A DNA stretch of 64,000 nucleotides from Hellea sp. (GCA_020627655.1 JAHDGM010000007.1:1-64000); one strand, 5' to 3'. Counted from the first letter of the stretch, positions 16,755 to 27,100 are shown. Numbers and translations: made by a program. Notes: generated from the sequence alone by a model not told the origin.

Positions 16755-17519
16755 ATGGTCAATCCTGCCATGCCATCATCTGTCGCTATGTCTGTTCCTG
16801 ACAAAGGATTGGCGGCTAATAATATAGGAAAATCCTATCGTGGCCGTGAGGTCGTGCGAGATATCAGCCTGCATGTGCGCCGCGGCGAAGTTGTGGCGCT
16901 TATGGGTCCGAACGGTGCCGGCAAAACGACCAGTTTCTATATGATTATGGGGCTCATCGAGGCGGATCAGGGTTCCATATCACTCGATGGAGAGGATATA
17001 ACCAGTTTGCCCATGTATCAAAGGGCGCGCCTTGGTGTGGGATATCTGCCGCAAGAGCAATCTATTTTTCGGGGGTTGACGGTCGAAGAAAACATTAAAG
17101 CTGTTGTGCAACTTACCGAAAAGAATAGATCCAAGTGGAATGAAAATGTTGAAGCTTTGCTGGATGAGTTAAACATTGGACATATCAAGAAAAGCCCGGC
17201 TATGGCACTATCGGGCGGTGAACGCCGCCGCGTTGAAATTGCCAGAGCTCTGGCTTCACGGCCGAGCTTTATCTTGCTGGACGAACCTTTTACGGGAATT
17301 GATCCGATTGCAATCGCCGATATTTCAGAATTAATCATCTATTTGAAAAAACGCGGAATTGGCATTTTGATCACGGATCACCGCGTTCGCGAGACATTGG
17401 ATATTGTGGATCGCGCGTCTATCCTGTTTCAAGGGGAGGCCTTATTCGAAGGGACGCCGGATGAAATCCGCGCCAATAAAGATGTTCGCCGGGTGTATTT
17501 GGGCGAAAAATACGCATAA
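16755..17519 (+). CDS. lptB: LPS export ABC transporter ATPase LptB
   Basis: A 254-residue ABC ATPase that powers LPS extraction by LptB2FGC at the inner membrane. Walker A is MGPNGAGKTT, signature ALSGGERRRVEIA, Walker B FILLDEPFTGIDP, and the H-loop TDHRVRET. 'GYLPQEQSIFRGLTVEENI' is a strongly LptB-specific Q-loop region. It ends the nrnC-lptC-lptA-lptA-lptB run. lptF, lptG and lptD are not in the window. Confidence 0.95.
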   Translation: MVNPAMPSSVAMSVPDKGLAANNIGKSYRGREVVRDISLHVRRGEVVALMGPNGAGKTTSFYMIMGLIEADQGSISLDGEDITSLPMYQRARLGVGYLPQEQSIFRGLTVEENIKAVVQLTEKNRSKWNENVEALLDELNIGHIKKSPAMALSGGERRRVEIARALASRPSFILLDEPFTGIDPIAIADISELIIYLKKRGIGILITDHRVRETLDIVDRASILFQGEALFEGTPDEIRANKDVRRVYLGEKYA

Positions 17520-17521
17520 AA

Positions 17522-17546
17522 AAACCGGCCTTAACAAGACCGGTTT
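17522..17546 (-). terminator. Intrinsic terminator between lptB and mscL
   Basis: Stem AAACCGG/CCGGTTT (17522-17528, 17540-17546), extended inside by CTT/AAG. On the minus strand it is followed by a run of seven T, fitting mscL termination; it may also stop lptB transcripts. Confidence 0.75.
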
Positions 17547-17568
17547 CCTATATTCGATTATTCGAAAC

Positions 17569-17976
17569 TTACTTTTTAAGTAGATCCCGAATTTCGGCCA
17601 GTAGAACTTCATTCGCTGGTGGTGCTTCTGGCTCTTCTTCTTTAGCGGCCATAGCTTTATTCATGCCTTTAATGATCATGAACATAACAAATGCAACAAT
17701 CAGGAAGGAAATTAGAGCATTGATAAACATACCATAGCTAATTGCGACTTCCGGTGTTGCAACAGTGCCGTCGGCGTTCAATGTTGCTTCTTTCATAACG
17801 TGCTTAAGATTAGCCATATCAATGCCGCCCATAATCGGACTGATCATTGGCATGAAGACGTCATTGATAAATGACGATACAACTGTACCAAACGCACTAC
17901 CCATAACAAAGCCGACAGCCATGTCGACCAGATTGCCTTTCATGGCAAATTCTTTAAATTCTGACATCATTCCCAT
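17569..17976 (-). CDS. mscL: Large-conductance mechanosensitive channel MscL
   Basis: A 135-residue inner-membrane channel that opens on hypo-osmotic shock. The N-terminal amphipathic helix (MSEFKEFAMKGN) leads into the pore-lining TM1 'VDMAVGFVMGSAFGTVVSSF', whose Gly/Ala packing is diagnostic. A periplasmic loop, TM2 near residues 85-108 and a charged C-terminal bundle (ending in EIRDLLKK) complete the normal pattern. It stands alone on the minus strand. Confidence 0.95.
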   Translation of the reverse strand: MGMMSEFKEFAMKGNLVDMAVGFVMGSAFGTVVSSFINDVFMPMISPIMGGIDMANLKHVMKEATLNADGTVATPEVAISYGMFINALISFLIVAFVMFMIIKGMNKAMAAKEEEPEAPPANEVLLAEIRDLLKK

Positions 17977-18091
17977 AAGAAAACTCCCTTTGTCTTTATC
18001 TCCGCAAGCATGCGAAACATAGCGGCATTAGGGGTGTTATACTTAATAGGTGGTTAATACAAGCAGGCAGGGATCTAACTAATATAGATCA

Positions 18092-18382
18092 TTAGTGCTT
18101 CCGGCTGGCGTCGATTTGGGCTTTGAGCTCTTTACCAGCTCTAAAAAAGGGTACGTGTTTTTCACGAACCATAACGGGTTCTCCGGTCCGGGGATTCCTA
18201 CCTTTACGAGCTGCACGGTGACGTGTTGAAAATGCTCCAAAGCCTCGAAGTTCCACACGGGCCCCTTTTTCCAAGGTTTGTATAATGGATTGCAGGATTA
18301 CGGCGACGACCCGTTCCGCCTCGTCCCGGGTTAGATAAGGATTATCTTTGTGGATATTGTCGACAAGTTCAGAGCGTAACAT
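18092..18382 (-). CDS. ihfB: Integration host factor beta subunit
   Basis: A 96-residue HU/IHF-family DNA-bending protein. 'RVELRGFGAFSTRHRAARKGRNPRTGE' (in two blocks) is the DNA-binding arm, with the Pro of the arm tip present. The 'MLRSELVDNI' start is typical of IhfB. With IhfA, encoded elsewhere, it makes sharp bends in promoter and replication DNA. It follows rpsA on the same strand, as in many proteobacteria, but a strong terminator separates them. Confidence 0.92.
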   Translation of the reverse strand: MLRSELVDNIHKDNPYLTRDEAERVVAVILQSIIQTLEKGARVELRGFGAFSTRHRAARKGRNPRTGEPVMVREKHVPFFRAGKELKAQIDASRKH

Positions 18383-18440
18383 GGTTATATATAAATAATG
18401 TGGTCTGGCGCGTCGTCAATTGCTTTTTTAACAAGGCCAA

Positions 18441-18467
18441 AAAAAACGGCCCTTAAGGGGCCGTTTT
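18441..18467 (-). terminator. Rho-independent terminator of rpsA
   Basis: Stem AAAACGGCCC/GGGCCGTTTT (18443-18452, 18458-18467) with a 5-base loop, followed on the minus strand by eight T. It lies 25 bases after the rpsA stop. Confidence 0.9.
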
Positions 18468-18492
18468 CTTGAAATTTAAGAAAAATACAGGG

Positions 18493-20187
18493 CTATTCTT
18501 CGCCCTTCAAGGCTGCACCCAGGATATCGCCTAGTGATGCGCCGGCATCTGTTGAGCCATATTGCTGAACCGCTTCTTTTTCTTCAGCGATTTCCAAAGC
18601 CTTGATCGACAGGCTGTATTGACGCTTGGATTTGTCGACTTTGGTCAACATGGCATCAACCTTGTCTCCAACAGCGAAACGTTCTGGACGCTGATCCGCG
18701 CGCTCACGAGAGAGGTCAGACTTGCGGATAAACGCCGCGATTTCATTGTCGTCGCCAAAGGAGACGTCAATACCACCGCTTTGTACGGCTGTGACTGTAC
18801 ATGTGACAGTCGCACCGCGGCGCGCGCCGGCCGGTGCGGTATCTTTCGCCAATTGCTTGATGCCCAGGCTGATGCGCTCTTTAAGCGTATCAACTTCAAG
18901 GATCTTGGCTTCGACCTGATCACCTTTCTTATAGTCTTTAAGAGCGTCTTCGCCGGATTTGTCCCAAGACAGGTCAGACAGGTGAGCCATGCCGTCAATA
19001 TCACCATCCAGGCCGATAAACAGGCCGAACTCGGTGACAGAGCGAACTTCGCCTTTGATGATTGTGCCTGCTGGGTATTTGTCAGCAAAGCTATCCCAAG
19101 GATTGTCCTGAGTTTGTTTAATGCCCAGCGAGATGCGGCGCTTGTCTTCTTCAACTTCCAAAACTTCACAAAGGACTTCCTGAGATGTTGAAACGATCTT
19201 GCCTGGGTGTACATTCTTCTTGGTCCAGCTCATTTCTGTAACGTGGACAAGGCCTTCAACACCTTCTTCAAGCTCGATAAACGCACCGTAATCCGTGATA
19301 TTGGTAACGATACCTGAATGGCGGGAGCCTACAGTGTATTTAGCGGTTGCAGCGGCCCATGGATCTTCCTGCAGCTGCTTCATCCCGAGGCTGATGCGCT
19401 GAGTGTCAGGATTGATCTTGATGATCTTGACTTTAAGGGTGTCGCCCACAGACATAACTTGTGTCGGATGGGAAATACGACGCCAGGACATATCAGTTAC
19501 GTGCAACAGGCCATCAATACCGCCAAGGTCAACAAAAGCACCGTAATCGGTGATGTTTTTGACAATGCCTTCGCGTGTTTCACCTTCAGACAATTGTCCG
19601 ACAAGCTCAGCGCGTTGCTCCGCACGACTTTCTTCGAGGATGGCGCGACGTGAGACGACAATATTGCCGCGCGCACGATCCATTTTCAATATCATGAAAG
19701 GCTGTTCCTGGTTCATTAATGGCGCGATATCGCGAACGGGGCGGATATCAACTTGTGAACCAGGCAAGAAGGCGTTCAGACCGCCCAGATCAACGGTGAA
19801 GCCACCTTTGACACGGCCAACAATAGCGCCGGTAACGGGTTCTTCGGATTCATGGACTTTAGCCATTTTGATCCATGTTTCTTCGCGGCGGGCTTTATCG
19901 CGCGAGAGAATGGCATCACCCAGAGCATTTTCGATGCGTTCCAGGTATATATCGACACTGTCGCCGACTTTTACCTGCTCATCACTGCCAGGTGTGTAAA
20001 ATTCACGTAAAGGCACGCGGCCTTCGGTTTTCAGGCCCACATCAACCAATACAACATCTTTTTCGATGCCGGTTACGATGCCTTTGACAACGGAACCTTC
20101 GGTCATGGGGTTAACTTCGAGAGCGGCTTCCAGCATGGAAGCGAAATCGTCTACTGATGGATTGAGGGTGTCTTGAGCTGTGCTCAT
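18493..20187 (-). CDS. rpsA: 30S ribosomal protein S1
   Basis: A 564-residue protein with six S1 OB-fold RNA-binding repeats, each with a glycine-rich start such as 'GIVTGIEKDVVLVDVG', 'GIVKNITDYGAFVDLGG' and 'GEVRSVTEFGLFIGL'. S1 unfolds mRNA on the 30S subunit for initiation. ATG 20187 was chosen: GGAG lies 9 bases upstream and the N-terminus MSTAQDTLNPS matches the family better than the five extra codons. It is third in aroA-cmk-rpsA. An 85-base gap with a hairpin precedes it and may carry autoregulation. Confidence 0.96.
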   Translation of the reverse strand: MSTAQDTLNPSVDDFASMLEAALEVNPMTEGSVVKGIVTGIEKDVVLVDVGLKTEGRVPLREFYTPGSDEQVKVGDSVDIYLERIENALGDAILSRDKARREETWIKMAKVHESEEPVTGAIVGRVKGGFTVDLGGLNAFLPGSQVDIRPVRDIAPLMNQEQPFMILKMDRARGNIVVSRRAILEESRAEQRAELVGQLSEGETREGIVKNITDYGAFVDLGGIDGLLHVTDMSWRRISHPTQVMSVGDTLKVKIIKINPDTQRISLGMKQLQEDPWAAATAKYTVGSRHSGIVTNITDYGAFIELEEGVEGLVHVTEMSWTKKNVHPGKIVSTSQEVLCEVLEVEEDKRRISLGIKQTQDNPWDSFADKYPAGTIIKGEVRSVTEFGLFIGLDGDIDGMAHLSDLSWDKSGEDALKDYKKGDQVEAKILEVDTLKERISLGIKQLAKDTAPAGARRGATVTCTVTAVQSGGIDVSFGDDNEIAAFIRKSDLSRERADQRPERFAVGDKVDAMLTKVDKSKRQYSLSIKALEIAEEKEAVQQYGSTDAGASLGDILGAALKGEE

Positions 20188-20212
20188 GGGATAATACTCC
20201 AAAATATAGTTT

Positions 20213-20249
20213 CCGGCCGACAGGTTGTATCCTGCGGTCTAGCCCGGCC
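20213..20249 (-). promoter_or_regulatory. Hairpin in the rpsA leader
   Basis: Between cmk and rpsA the minus-strand RNA can fold with outer stem GGCCG/CGGCC (20245-20249 with 20215-20219) and inner stem CAGG/CCTG. It ends about 25 bases before the rpsA start. S1 is autoregulated through leader structure in E. coli; a like role here is inference. Confidence 0.35.
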
Positions 20250-20287
20250 TATCCAGGCTTAAAAATGTTCGATATATGGCTTTTGGC

Positions 20288-20926
20288 TTATGTTTTGGCG
20301 GATTTAACCGCTAAAACCGCGTCAATGATGGTCACTGCCGCGCCGAACGCGCGCTCTATAGACAAGTTAGTCGTATCAATCAAGTGTGCATCTGCGGCAG
20401 GTCGTAGCGGTGCAATCGGGCGATTAGCATCTCTGTGGTCCCGTTCTTTGAGCTGCTCCAGAACGGTTTTAAGGCTTATGTCTTCACCATAACCGATTAG
20501 CTCTGCATGACGACGTTGTGCGCGCTGCTTTGGGTCCGCATTTATATAGAGTTTTACATCAGCGTCAGGACAGATGACCGTGCCGATATCACGGCCATCC
20601 AAAACACCGCCTTTGGAGGCAAAATTCCGTTGAAATTCGAGCAAAGCTGCGCGCACTGGGGGATGGATGGCCACTTTTGAAGCGGCCGCGCCAACCGGCC
20701 CGCTTTTGAGCGCCACGTCATCCAACATAGCGGCAGAAATATTTTGAGCCGCTTCCGTGCAGGCTTTGGCGTCCGCCGGGTCTTGTTTCCGGTCCAAAAC
20801 CAGTTTGGCCACGGCCCGATACAATTTGCCAGTATCCAAATGAGGGAGATTATAATGTTCTGACAGCTTGCGGGCGAGCGTGCCTTTGCCACTGGCAAAA
20901 GTTCCATCTATGGCAATGACCGTCAT
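20288..20926 (-). CDS. cmk: Cytidylate kinase
   Basis: A 212-residue kinase phosphorylating CMP/dCMP to the diphosphates. The P-loop is IDGTFASGKGTLARKL. 'HLDTGKLYRAVA' is the NMP-binding segment, 'VLDGRDIGTVICPDADVKLYI' (two blocks) is the family's central signature, and 'KERDHRDANRPIAPLRPA' the C-terminal one. The start overlaps the aroA stop by 4 bases (ATGA). It lies between aroA and rpsA, the common proteobacterial order. Confidence 0.95.
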   Translation of the reverse strand: MTVIAIDGTFASGKGTLARKLSEHYNLPHLDTGKLYRAVAKLVLDRKQDPADAKACTEAAQNISAAMLDDVALKSGPVGAAASKVAIHPPVRAALLEFQRNFASKGGVLDGRDIGTVICPDADVKLYINADPKQRAQRRHAELIGYGEDISLKTVLEQLKERDHRDANRPIAPLRPAADAHLIDTTNLSIERAFGAAVTIIDAVLAVKSAKT

Positions 20927-22245
20927 GATGAAGACTGCATATCAGCGCCAATGGTTTTCATGATGTTAAAAAAGCTTGGGAAACTTGTTGCGATCATGGA
21001 CGCATCATCAATGCTAACGGGATTTTCCGCAGCCAGGCCTAAAATCAAAGCTGACATGGCAATGCGGTGATCATGATGGGTTTGCACAGTCTGGCCACCT
21101 GTGACAGGGCCGCCGCGAACACGCATCCCGTCAGACGTTTCAGTGATCTCGACACCATTTCGGCGCAGCATTTCCACAGTTGCCGAAATACGGTCACTTT
21201 CTTTGACCCGCAGCTCTTCAATACCTTCCATGATAGTTTCGCCTCTGGCATGAGCGGCGGCGACCGCTAAAACAGGATATTCGTCAATCATTGACGGTGC
21301 GCGTCCGGGGGGTACATGAACTCCACGCAAAGCAGAATGACGAACTTGCAGATCAGCAATAACCTCGCCGCCGGATTTACGGAAATTATCAGCGCGAATC
21401 TCGCCGCCCATTTCGGCCAGGGTTTCAAAAAGACCTACGCGGGTCGGGTTCATCATGACATTTTCAATGACCACATTAGATCCCGGTGTGATCAATGCTG
21501 CCACGACCATAAAGGCAGCCGAAGACGGATCACCAGGGATATTGATTTTAGTGGCCTTTAATCTAGCTGGACCTGTTATTGAGACGATCTGACCATCATC
21601 TTTGGGACGGCTGATAACCTCGACGCCAAAGGCTCTTAGCATATTTTCCGTATGATCACGTGACAGTTTTGTTTCGCGAACTGTCGTTGTACCTTCCGCG
21701 CGCAGGCCCGCCAAAAGGATGGCTGACTTGACCTGGGCTGATGCGTGGGGCGGGGTAAAGTCGATAGGGGTTAATTGTCCATTTGATGTGATGGTCGCCG
21801 GTAGTCTGTCCCCGGCTTCAGCGGTGGTCTCTACGCCCATTTCCCGCAAAGGGTTCAAAACGCGGCCCATGGGTCGGCTGCGCAGTGATTCATCGCCTGA
21901 AAATGTTGCAGTCAGATTATAGGCCGCAGCGGCGCCCATAATAAGACGTACGCCGGTTCCGGCATTGCCGCAATCAATAACGTCCTTGGGAGCCTTAAGA
22001 CCTGCCTCACCCACGCCCTTTATTGTCCAACTGCCATCAGTGTTTTCTTTAACCTTGGCACCGAGAGCTTTCATGGCGCTGATTGTGGCAAGAATATCAT
22101 CGCCACGTAAAAGTCCAGTGACATGGGTTTCGCCTGTCGCAAGTGCTCCAAAAATCACCGCGCGATGGGACATGGATTTATCCCCGGGGGCGGTGATCAT
22201 TCCGGCTAAAGGCCCGGACGGATAGGCTGTAACGGCATTGTTCAT
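20923..22245 (-). CDS. aroA: 3-phosphoshikimate 1-carboxyvinyltransferase (EPSP synthase)
   Basis: A 440-residue enzyme joining shikimate-3-phosphate and PEP in aromatic amino acid synthesis. 'APGDKSMSHRAVIFGALA' holds the substrate-binding Lys-Ser and Arg. 'DCGNAGTGVRLIMG' is the Asn-Ala-Gly-Thr signature. 'EYPVLAVAAAHARG' and 'RVKESDRI' are the further active-site blocks. It heads aroA-cmk-rpsA on the minus strand, with a 147-base gap to the divergent TIGR02300 gene providing the promoter. Confidence 0.96.
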   Translation of the reverse strand: MNNAVTAYPSGPLAGMITAPGDKSMSHRAVIFGALATGETHVTGLLRGDDILATISAMKALGAKVKENTDGSWTIKGVGEAGLKAPKDVIDCGNAGTGVRLIMGAAAAYNLTATFSGDESLRSRPMGRVLNPLREMGVETTAEAGDRLPATITSNGQLTPIDFTPPHASAQVKSAILLAGLRAEGTTTVRETKLSRDHTENMLRAFGVEVISRPKDDGQIVSITGPARLKATKINIPGDPSSAAFMVVAALITPGSNVVIENVMMNPTRVGLFETLAEMGGEIRADNFRKSGGEVIADLQVRHSALRGVHVPPGRAPSMIDEYPVLAVAAAHARGETIMEGIEELRVKESDRISATVEMLRRNGVEITETSDGMRVRGGPVTGGQTVQTHHDHRIAMSALILGLAAENPVSIDDASMIATSFPSFFNIMKTIGADMQSSS

Positions 22246-22392
22246 ATTAAGACGTAATAATTGTCGGTTGACTCTTGTTTTTCAATCGCTAAGACGCGGA
22301 GCGAAGAGACGTCGCTTAGCTGTATTGTCAGTCTATGACAAGGGTTTGTCGCCTGGGAATGCAGCAAAAGCTCAGAACGATAGGGATAAGTT

Positions 22393-22848
22393 ATGGCCAA
22401 GGTCGATCTAGGTGAAAAAAGGGTCTGCCCCGAATGTAGTGTCAAATTCTACGATTTGACTAAACGTCCGGCAGTTTGCCCGAAATGCAGCTTTAGTTTT
22501 GATCCTGAGGAACTTGAAACGCTCAATGCAGGGGTTGTACCCGTACCGCCGCTCAAGCCTGAGCCGGGCATGGATAATGGGGATAACGAAGACCTAGAGT
22601 CCGAGGAAGACGAAGAAGAGATGGATGAGGAAGAGGCTGAAACCCGTGAGCTTGAGCTGGACGGTGATGATGCTGCGATCATCTCTGGCGGCAGTGATGA
22701 TGATGACGACGGACGGACGCCTGACTTCAATACCTTCGACCCGGATGAGGACGAAGACCAGGATGCCGCGCTTGTAGATGATGACGATGAAGCCTTGCCA
22801 CCAACAGGTGATGAGGATGACGATGACGTTGAAGAAATTGAGATTTAA
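22393..22848 (+). CDS. TIGR02300 family acidic zinc-ribbon protein
   Basis: A 151-residue protein with an N-terminal four-cysteine zinc ribbon ('RVCPECSVKFYDL', 'AVCPKCSFSFDPEE') and a very long Asp/Glu-rich tail (residues about 70-151). This matches the TIGR02300 family, found in alphaproteobacteria and of unknown function. The zinc ribbon suggests binding to nucleic acid or protein, and the acidic tail a charged, disordered region. Divergent from aroA; followed by tRNA-Ala. Confidence 0.88.
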   Translation: MAKVDLGEKRVCPECSVKFYDLTKRPAVCPKCSFSFDPEELETLNAGVVPVPPLKPEPGMDNGDNEDLESEEDEEEMDEEEAETRELELDGDDAAIISGGSDDDDDGRTPDFNTFDPDEDEDQDAALVDDDDEALPPTGDEDDDDVEEIEI

Positions 22849-22961
22849 TCACCTCAATTTATGACTTGAATATCCGGCAGGGCCGAATTAGGTTCCGCCG
22901 ACTTTTGACGGGCGATCACCAGGCCTGTCACCCTTTGTTATCAAAAGGGCCGAAATGGAAA

Positions 22962-23037
22962 GGGGCCATAGCTCAGCTGGTAGAGCGCTTCGCTGGCAGC
23001 GAAGAGGTCAGGGGTTCGACTCCCCTTGGCTCCACCA
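22962..23037 (+). tRNA. tRNA-Ala (anticodon GGC)
   Basis: A 76-base cloverleaf: acceptor GGGGCCA/TGGCTCC, D-arm GCTCAGCTGGTAGAGC, anticodon stem CTTCG/CGAAG with loop CTGGCAG (anticodon GGC), T-arm AGGGGTTCGACTCCCCT, and encoded ACCA. Confidence 0.97.
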
Positions 23038-23098
23038 TTTATTTATTTTAACTTATTGAATAACCAGATAACATTGGTGCCAGAACGCAGTTGTGGAG

Positions 23099-23836
23099 TT
23101 AATGGCAAGCAGGGCATAAAGGATCTTTTGACAGAGCAACTGTCCGGCTTTCAGCGCGAAGCCCATCAAAAATCCACAAACGGCCCGTAAGTGTTTCGCC
23201 AGCGCCTGTAATGAGTTTTATGGTCTCTAAGGCCATCATAGACCCAACAACACCTGCAAGGGCGCCGACGACTCCGACCTCTGCACAGGTTTCTGCTCCG
23301 GGCGGGGTTTCGGGCACGAGGCATCGATAGCAGGGTGTTTCTAGTCCCGCGTCAAATACAGCAACCTGACCATCAAACCGACCAAGTGCGCCGGAGACGA
23401 GGGGTAGCTTCAATCTCAGAACGGCCTCATTTATAATAAACCGCGTTTCGAAGCTGTCAGTGCCGTCCAGAATAATGTCATGTCCGCTTAGCAAGCTCGA
23501 AGCATTTTGCGCGTCAAGACGCTCGCTTTTGGGTATTACTTTAATATCAGGATTTAGGTCTTTGAGTGTGTCGGCCATCACTATAGATTTATCCATACCT
23601 ACATCCGTGTGCACGAACTGAACCTGGCGCTGTAAATTAGATGCGTCTACGATATCATCATCGATCAATGTAATCTGTCCGCAACCGGCTGCCGCTAGAT
23701 ATAGACCTGCCGGGCCACCAAGGCCGCCCGCGCCTATTATGGCGACTTTTGCTGATAACAAAGCCTGTTGTCCTGGGCCGCCAATTTCTTTGAGAACAAT
23801 GTGGCGCGCATAGCGTTTAATATCATGGGGTGTCAT
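23099..23836 (-). CDS. ThiF/MoeB/HesA family E1-like adenylyltransferase
   Basis: A 245-residue enzyme that adenylates the C-terminal glycine of ThiS/MoaD-type sulfur carriers. 'RYARHIVLKEIGGPGQQ' is the classic N-terminus, 'VAIIGAGGLGGPAGLYLAAAG' (two blocks) the nucleotide-binding loop, and 'DASNLQRQVQF' the ATP-contacting Asn-Leu-x-Arg. Structural zinc cysteines are in CYRC and CPAC. There is no C-terminal rhodanese domain, unlike MoeZ/MOCS3. The partner (thiS or moaD) is not adjacent, so thiamine or molybdopterin use cannot be decided. Confidence 0.9.
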   Translation of the reverse strand: MTPHDIKRYARHIVLKEIGGPGQQALLSAKVAIIGAGGLGGPAGLYLAAAGCGQITLIDDDIVDASNLQRQVQFVHTDVGMDKSIVMADTLKDLNPDIKVIPKSERLDAQNASSLLSGHDIILDGTDSFETRFIINEAVLRLKLPLVSGALGRFDGQVAVFDAGLETPCYRCLVPETPPGAETCAEVGVVGALAGVVGSMMALETIKLITGAGETLTGRLWIFDGLRAESRTVALSKDPLCPACH

Positions 23837-24174
23837 TAGAGAAGAATAACCGTCTTTTGGGATTATGAAACAGCAATTTTATAATAAAATAAAACAGACA
23901 AACTTTCGCAACTTTCCTGTTAATCTTTATGAATTTTCGGTTTTAATCCTGATTAACCATAATGTCCGCAACTTGCTTCATTTCTTTACAGTTTGTTCGG
24001 TTTGGTTTCGGCTCCGTTAAAAATTTCAGGGGTCAGGGTTAATTTCAGGTAAGACAGGTAAACAAAACAAAAACATAAGTCACTGTTTTAATTGTATTTT
24101 TACGCTATTCTTAAGCGCGCATTTATGTATTTCCATTATATTGGATAGTCACGAATTAATCTTTGGTGACTGTT
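23837..24174. other. AT-rich promoter region of the giant surface-protein gene
   Basis: A 338-base divergent gap without a protein-like frame. A CtrA-like site (TTTA-N7-TTAAC, 23942-23957) differs by one base from the TTAA-N7-TTAAC consensus. Whether CtrA acts here is unproven. No certain -35/-10 pair could be chosen among the many AT-rich candidates. Confidence 0.35.
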
Positions 24175-27100
24175 ATGGGCGATATTTTTAATAACCAAAT
24201 TAACACTTCTGGTGAGAGTAAACGCAATCAATCTATTACACGATGGCTGCGCGCAACACTGGCCTTTATAATACCGGGGATGACATCGGTGATGTTGGGT
24301 ACGCAGGCTAATGCTTATGACTTTTGCGCCACTCAACCGGCCGGTGGGGATATCGCTTGGGATCTGGAAGATAACGGAAATAAAACCATTCCATTTTCGT
24401 TCACAGCAGGTGACGTTTGGACGAATGTTGAAAATGTTGGCAGCGCATCCATTCGCGGCAAACACCAGTACACAGGTGATATGGCGGCTGAACTTCGCAG
24501 CCCAAGCGGAACTAATGTTGTTCTGTTCCGTCTAGGGGATGGTCGATATGGGGAGGGTGCCTCAGGTTGTTTCAGAGCTGACTTTGATATTACATTTTCA
24601 GATACGCATTCAGGCCCGGATTTGTCTGTTTCCTCTGAGGGCACATATTGTACAGGCTCAAATAATAGAGGGTCTGAGGGTGTTTGGCCTCAGCCTTATC
24701 TACCCAATTTTCCGAATGTAGGAAGTTCGCCAGCCATTAACGGAACCGTTCGAACATATAACTCACAGGGTATGAGTTCTAACTTGCTTTCTAATTTTGT
24801 CGGCGATGATCCACTATCCGGTAGTTGGGGTTTATATGTCGAAGACGCTTATGCTCAGGATGTTGGCACCGTTGAAGAAGCTTGTTTGGACATGGACTTT
24901 GGTTCTGTGACCTATGATATCTGGGTTAGTTCGGATGCTAATTGTGCAGACCAACTGGATACAGCCACTTTTGACGAAGGCGATACCGTTAATGTGTGTT
25001 ACGTTGTTTCCAACGAAGCCACTCAAGATTTTAACCTTCAAAGTGAAACCAATGATCATGGACAAGCGCTAACCGAACTTAACGGGGCTTATTCTGCCAA
25101 GCTTGGCGGGAGTGCGACTGTTAAAACTGCTGTTCGAACATTCACGGCAGGTGATGGCACATTGCCTGTCGGCACTACCGAGTTAAGCGGTGATGTGACT
25201 GTTGAAGGTACGGATTCACATTTTTCCGCTGGCGAAACTCTCACGACTAATGAAAAAGTTACGATTACAGTTCGTAAGTCTAGTCTTGCCATTGATAAAG
25301 CCGCTCCGAGCAATGCAGATGAAGACGGGTCATCATCTGTTACTTTGGGCGATACACTCACTTATGTTATTACGGTGACTAATGATGGTCAGGTTGGTCA
25401 GCCGGATGTTGTCATTACGGATCCTAAACTAACGCCAGATACTCAAAATTGTGGCAGTCTTGCTAACGGGCAAAGCTGTACGCTAACCGGGACATATACA
25501 GTCACTCAGGCGGATGTGGATGCTGGGCAGATTTTGAATACGGCGAGTGTAGTTTCCAGTAAAATTACGACCCCTTTAGAAGATACTGAGACCACGCCTG
25601 TGGCTCAGACAGATAGTCTGGCTATTGATAAGCCGGCTCCAGCCAATGCCGATGGCGACAGCTCCGGTGATGTGTCTGTTGGAGATGTTCTGACTTATAC
25701 CATCACAGCGACCAATGACGGGACAACGACACTCAATAACGTTGTTGTGTCTGATCCATTGACGACACCAAGCTCTACGACCTGTACAACATTAGCACCG
25801 GGTGCGACCTGTGTTCTGACCGGGACATATACGGTCACTCAGGCTGACGTTGATGCTGGTTCTATTGTGAACACGGCGTCTGTTGAATCGACTGAGATTA
25901 CAACGCCTGTCACCGAAGGGGAGACCACGCCTGTGGCTCAGACAGATAGTCTGGCTATTGATAAGCCGGCTCCAGCCAATGCCGATGGCGACAGCTCCGG
26001 TGATGTGTCTGTTGGAGATGTTCTGACTTATACCATCACAGCGACCAATGACGGGACAACGACACAGAGCAATGTCACGGTGACAGACTCTATGATCAGT
26101 CCTAATACGCGTGTTTGCACGAGTCTGGCTCCTGGCGCAACTTGCAGCTTGACAGGTACTTACACCGTAACTCAGGCAGACGTGGACGCGGGTTCCATTG
26201 TCAATACAGCAGGCGTAACATCCGATGATATCACTACGGCGGTTGAAGACGTAGAGACAACACCTGTGGCTCAGACGGATAGTCTGGCCATCGATAAGCC
26301 GGCTCCTGCTAATGCCGATGGCGACAGCTCCGGTGATGTGTCTGTTGGTGATGTTCTGACTTATACCATTACGGCAACCAATGACGGGACAACGACACAG
26401 AGCAATGTTGTTGTATCCGATCCAATGATTTCACCAAGCTCTACGACCTGTACAACATTAGCACCGGGTGCGACCTGTGTTCTGACGGGTACGTATACGG
26501 TCACTCAGGCTGATGTGGATGCCGGTTCTATTACTAATACAGCAGGTGTGACGTCTGATGATATCACAACAGCTGTGGAAGATGGCAATGTTCAGACTAT
26601 TGTTGCTTCTCCGGAACTATCTATGACGAAAACAGCAGTAGAAACAAATTTTACCGCTGTTGGCGATACGATCAGCTATAATTATGAGGTTACTAATACA
26701 GGAAACGTCTCCATTACAGGCCTTAGTGTCACTGATGACAAAATCGCGACTGTCACTTGTCCGGTAACAAGTCTGGCACCAGGTGCCAGCACAACATGTA
26801 CAGCGACATATACGGTGACGCAGGCTGATCTAGATGCCGGTAGTGTGACAAATAACGCCGATGCTGACGCGACTCCTTCTGGGGGAACTTTAACACCGGC
26901 TGAAGCCAGTGAGACCGTGAACGGTACGCAATCCCCAGCGCTGAGTGTTGAAAAAACGTCAGTCGATACAACATTTGCTGCAGTCGGCGATTTACTGGAA
27001 TACGAATATAAAGTCACCAATACAGGTAACGTCACTGTAACCGATCCGATTTCTGTAAATGATGACAAAATTCCGGCTCCGGCTGTTGTCAGCTGTCCGG

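Noticed and set aside
18562-19191. Long frame antisense to rpsA
   Set aside because: It is a shadow of the rpsA coding strand, without protein-like features or its own signals.
22866-23051. 61-codon frame on the plus strand
   Set aside because: It runs through the tRNA-Ala gene and its product reads as translated tRNA sequence.
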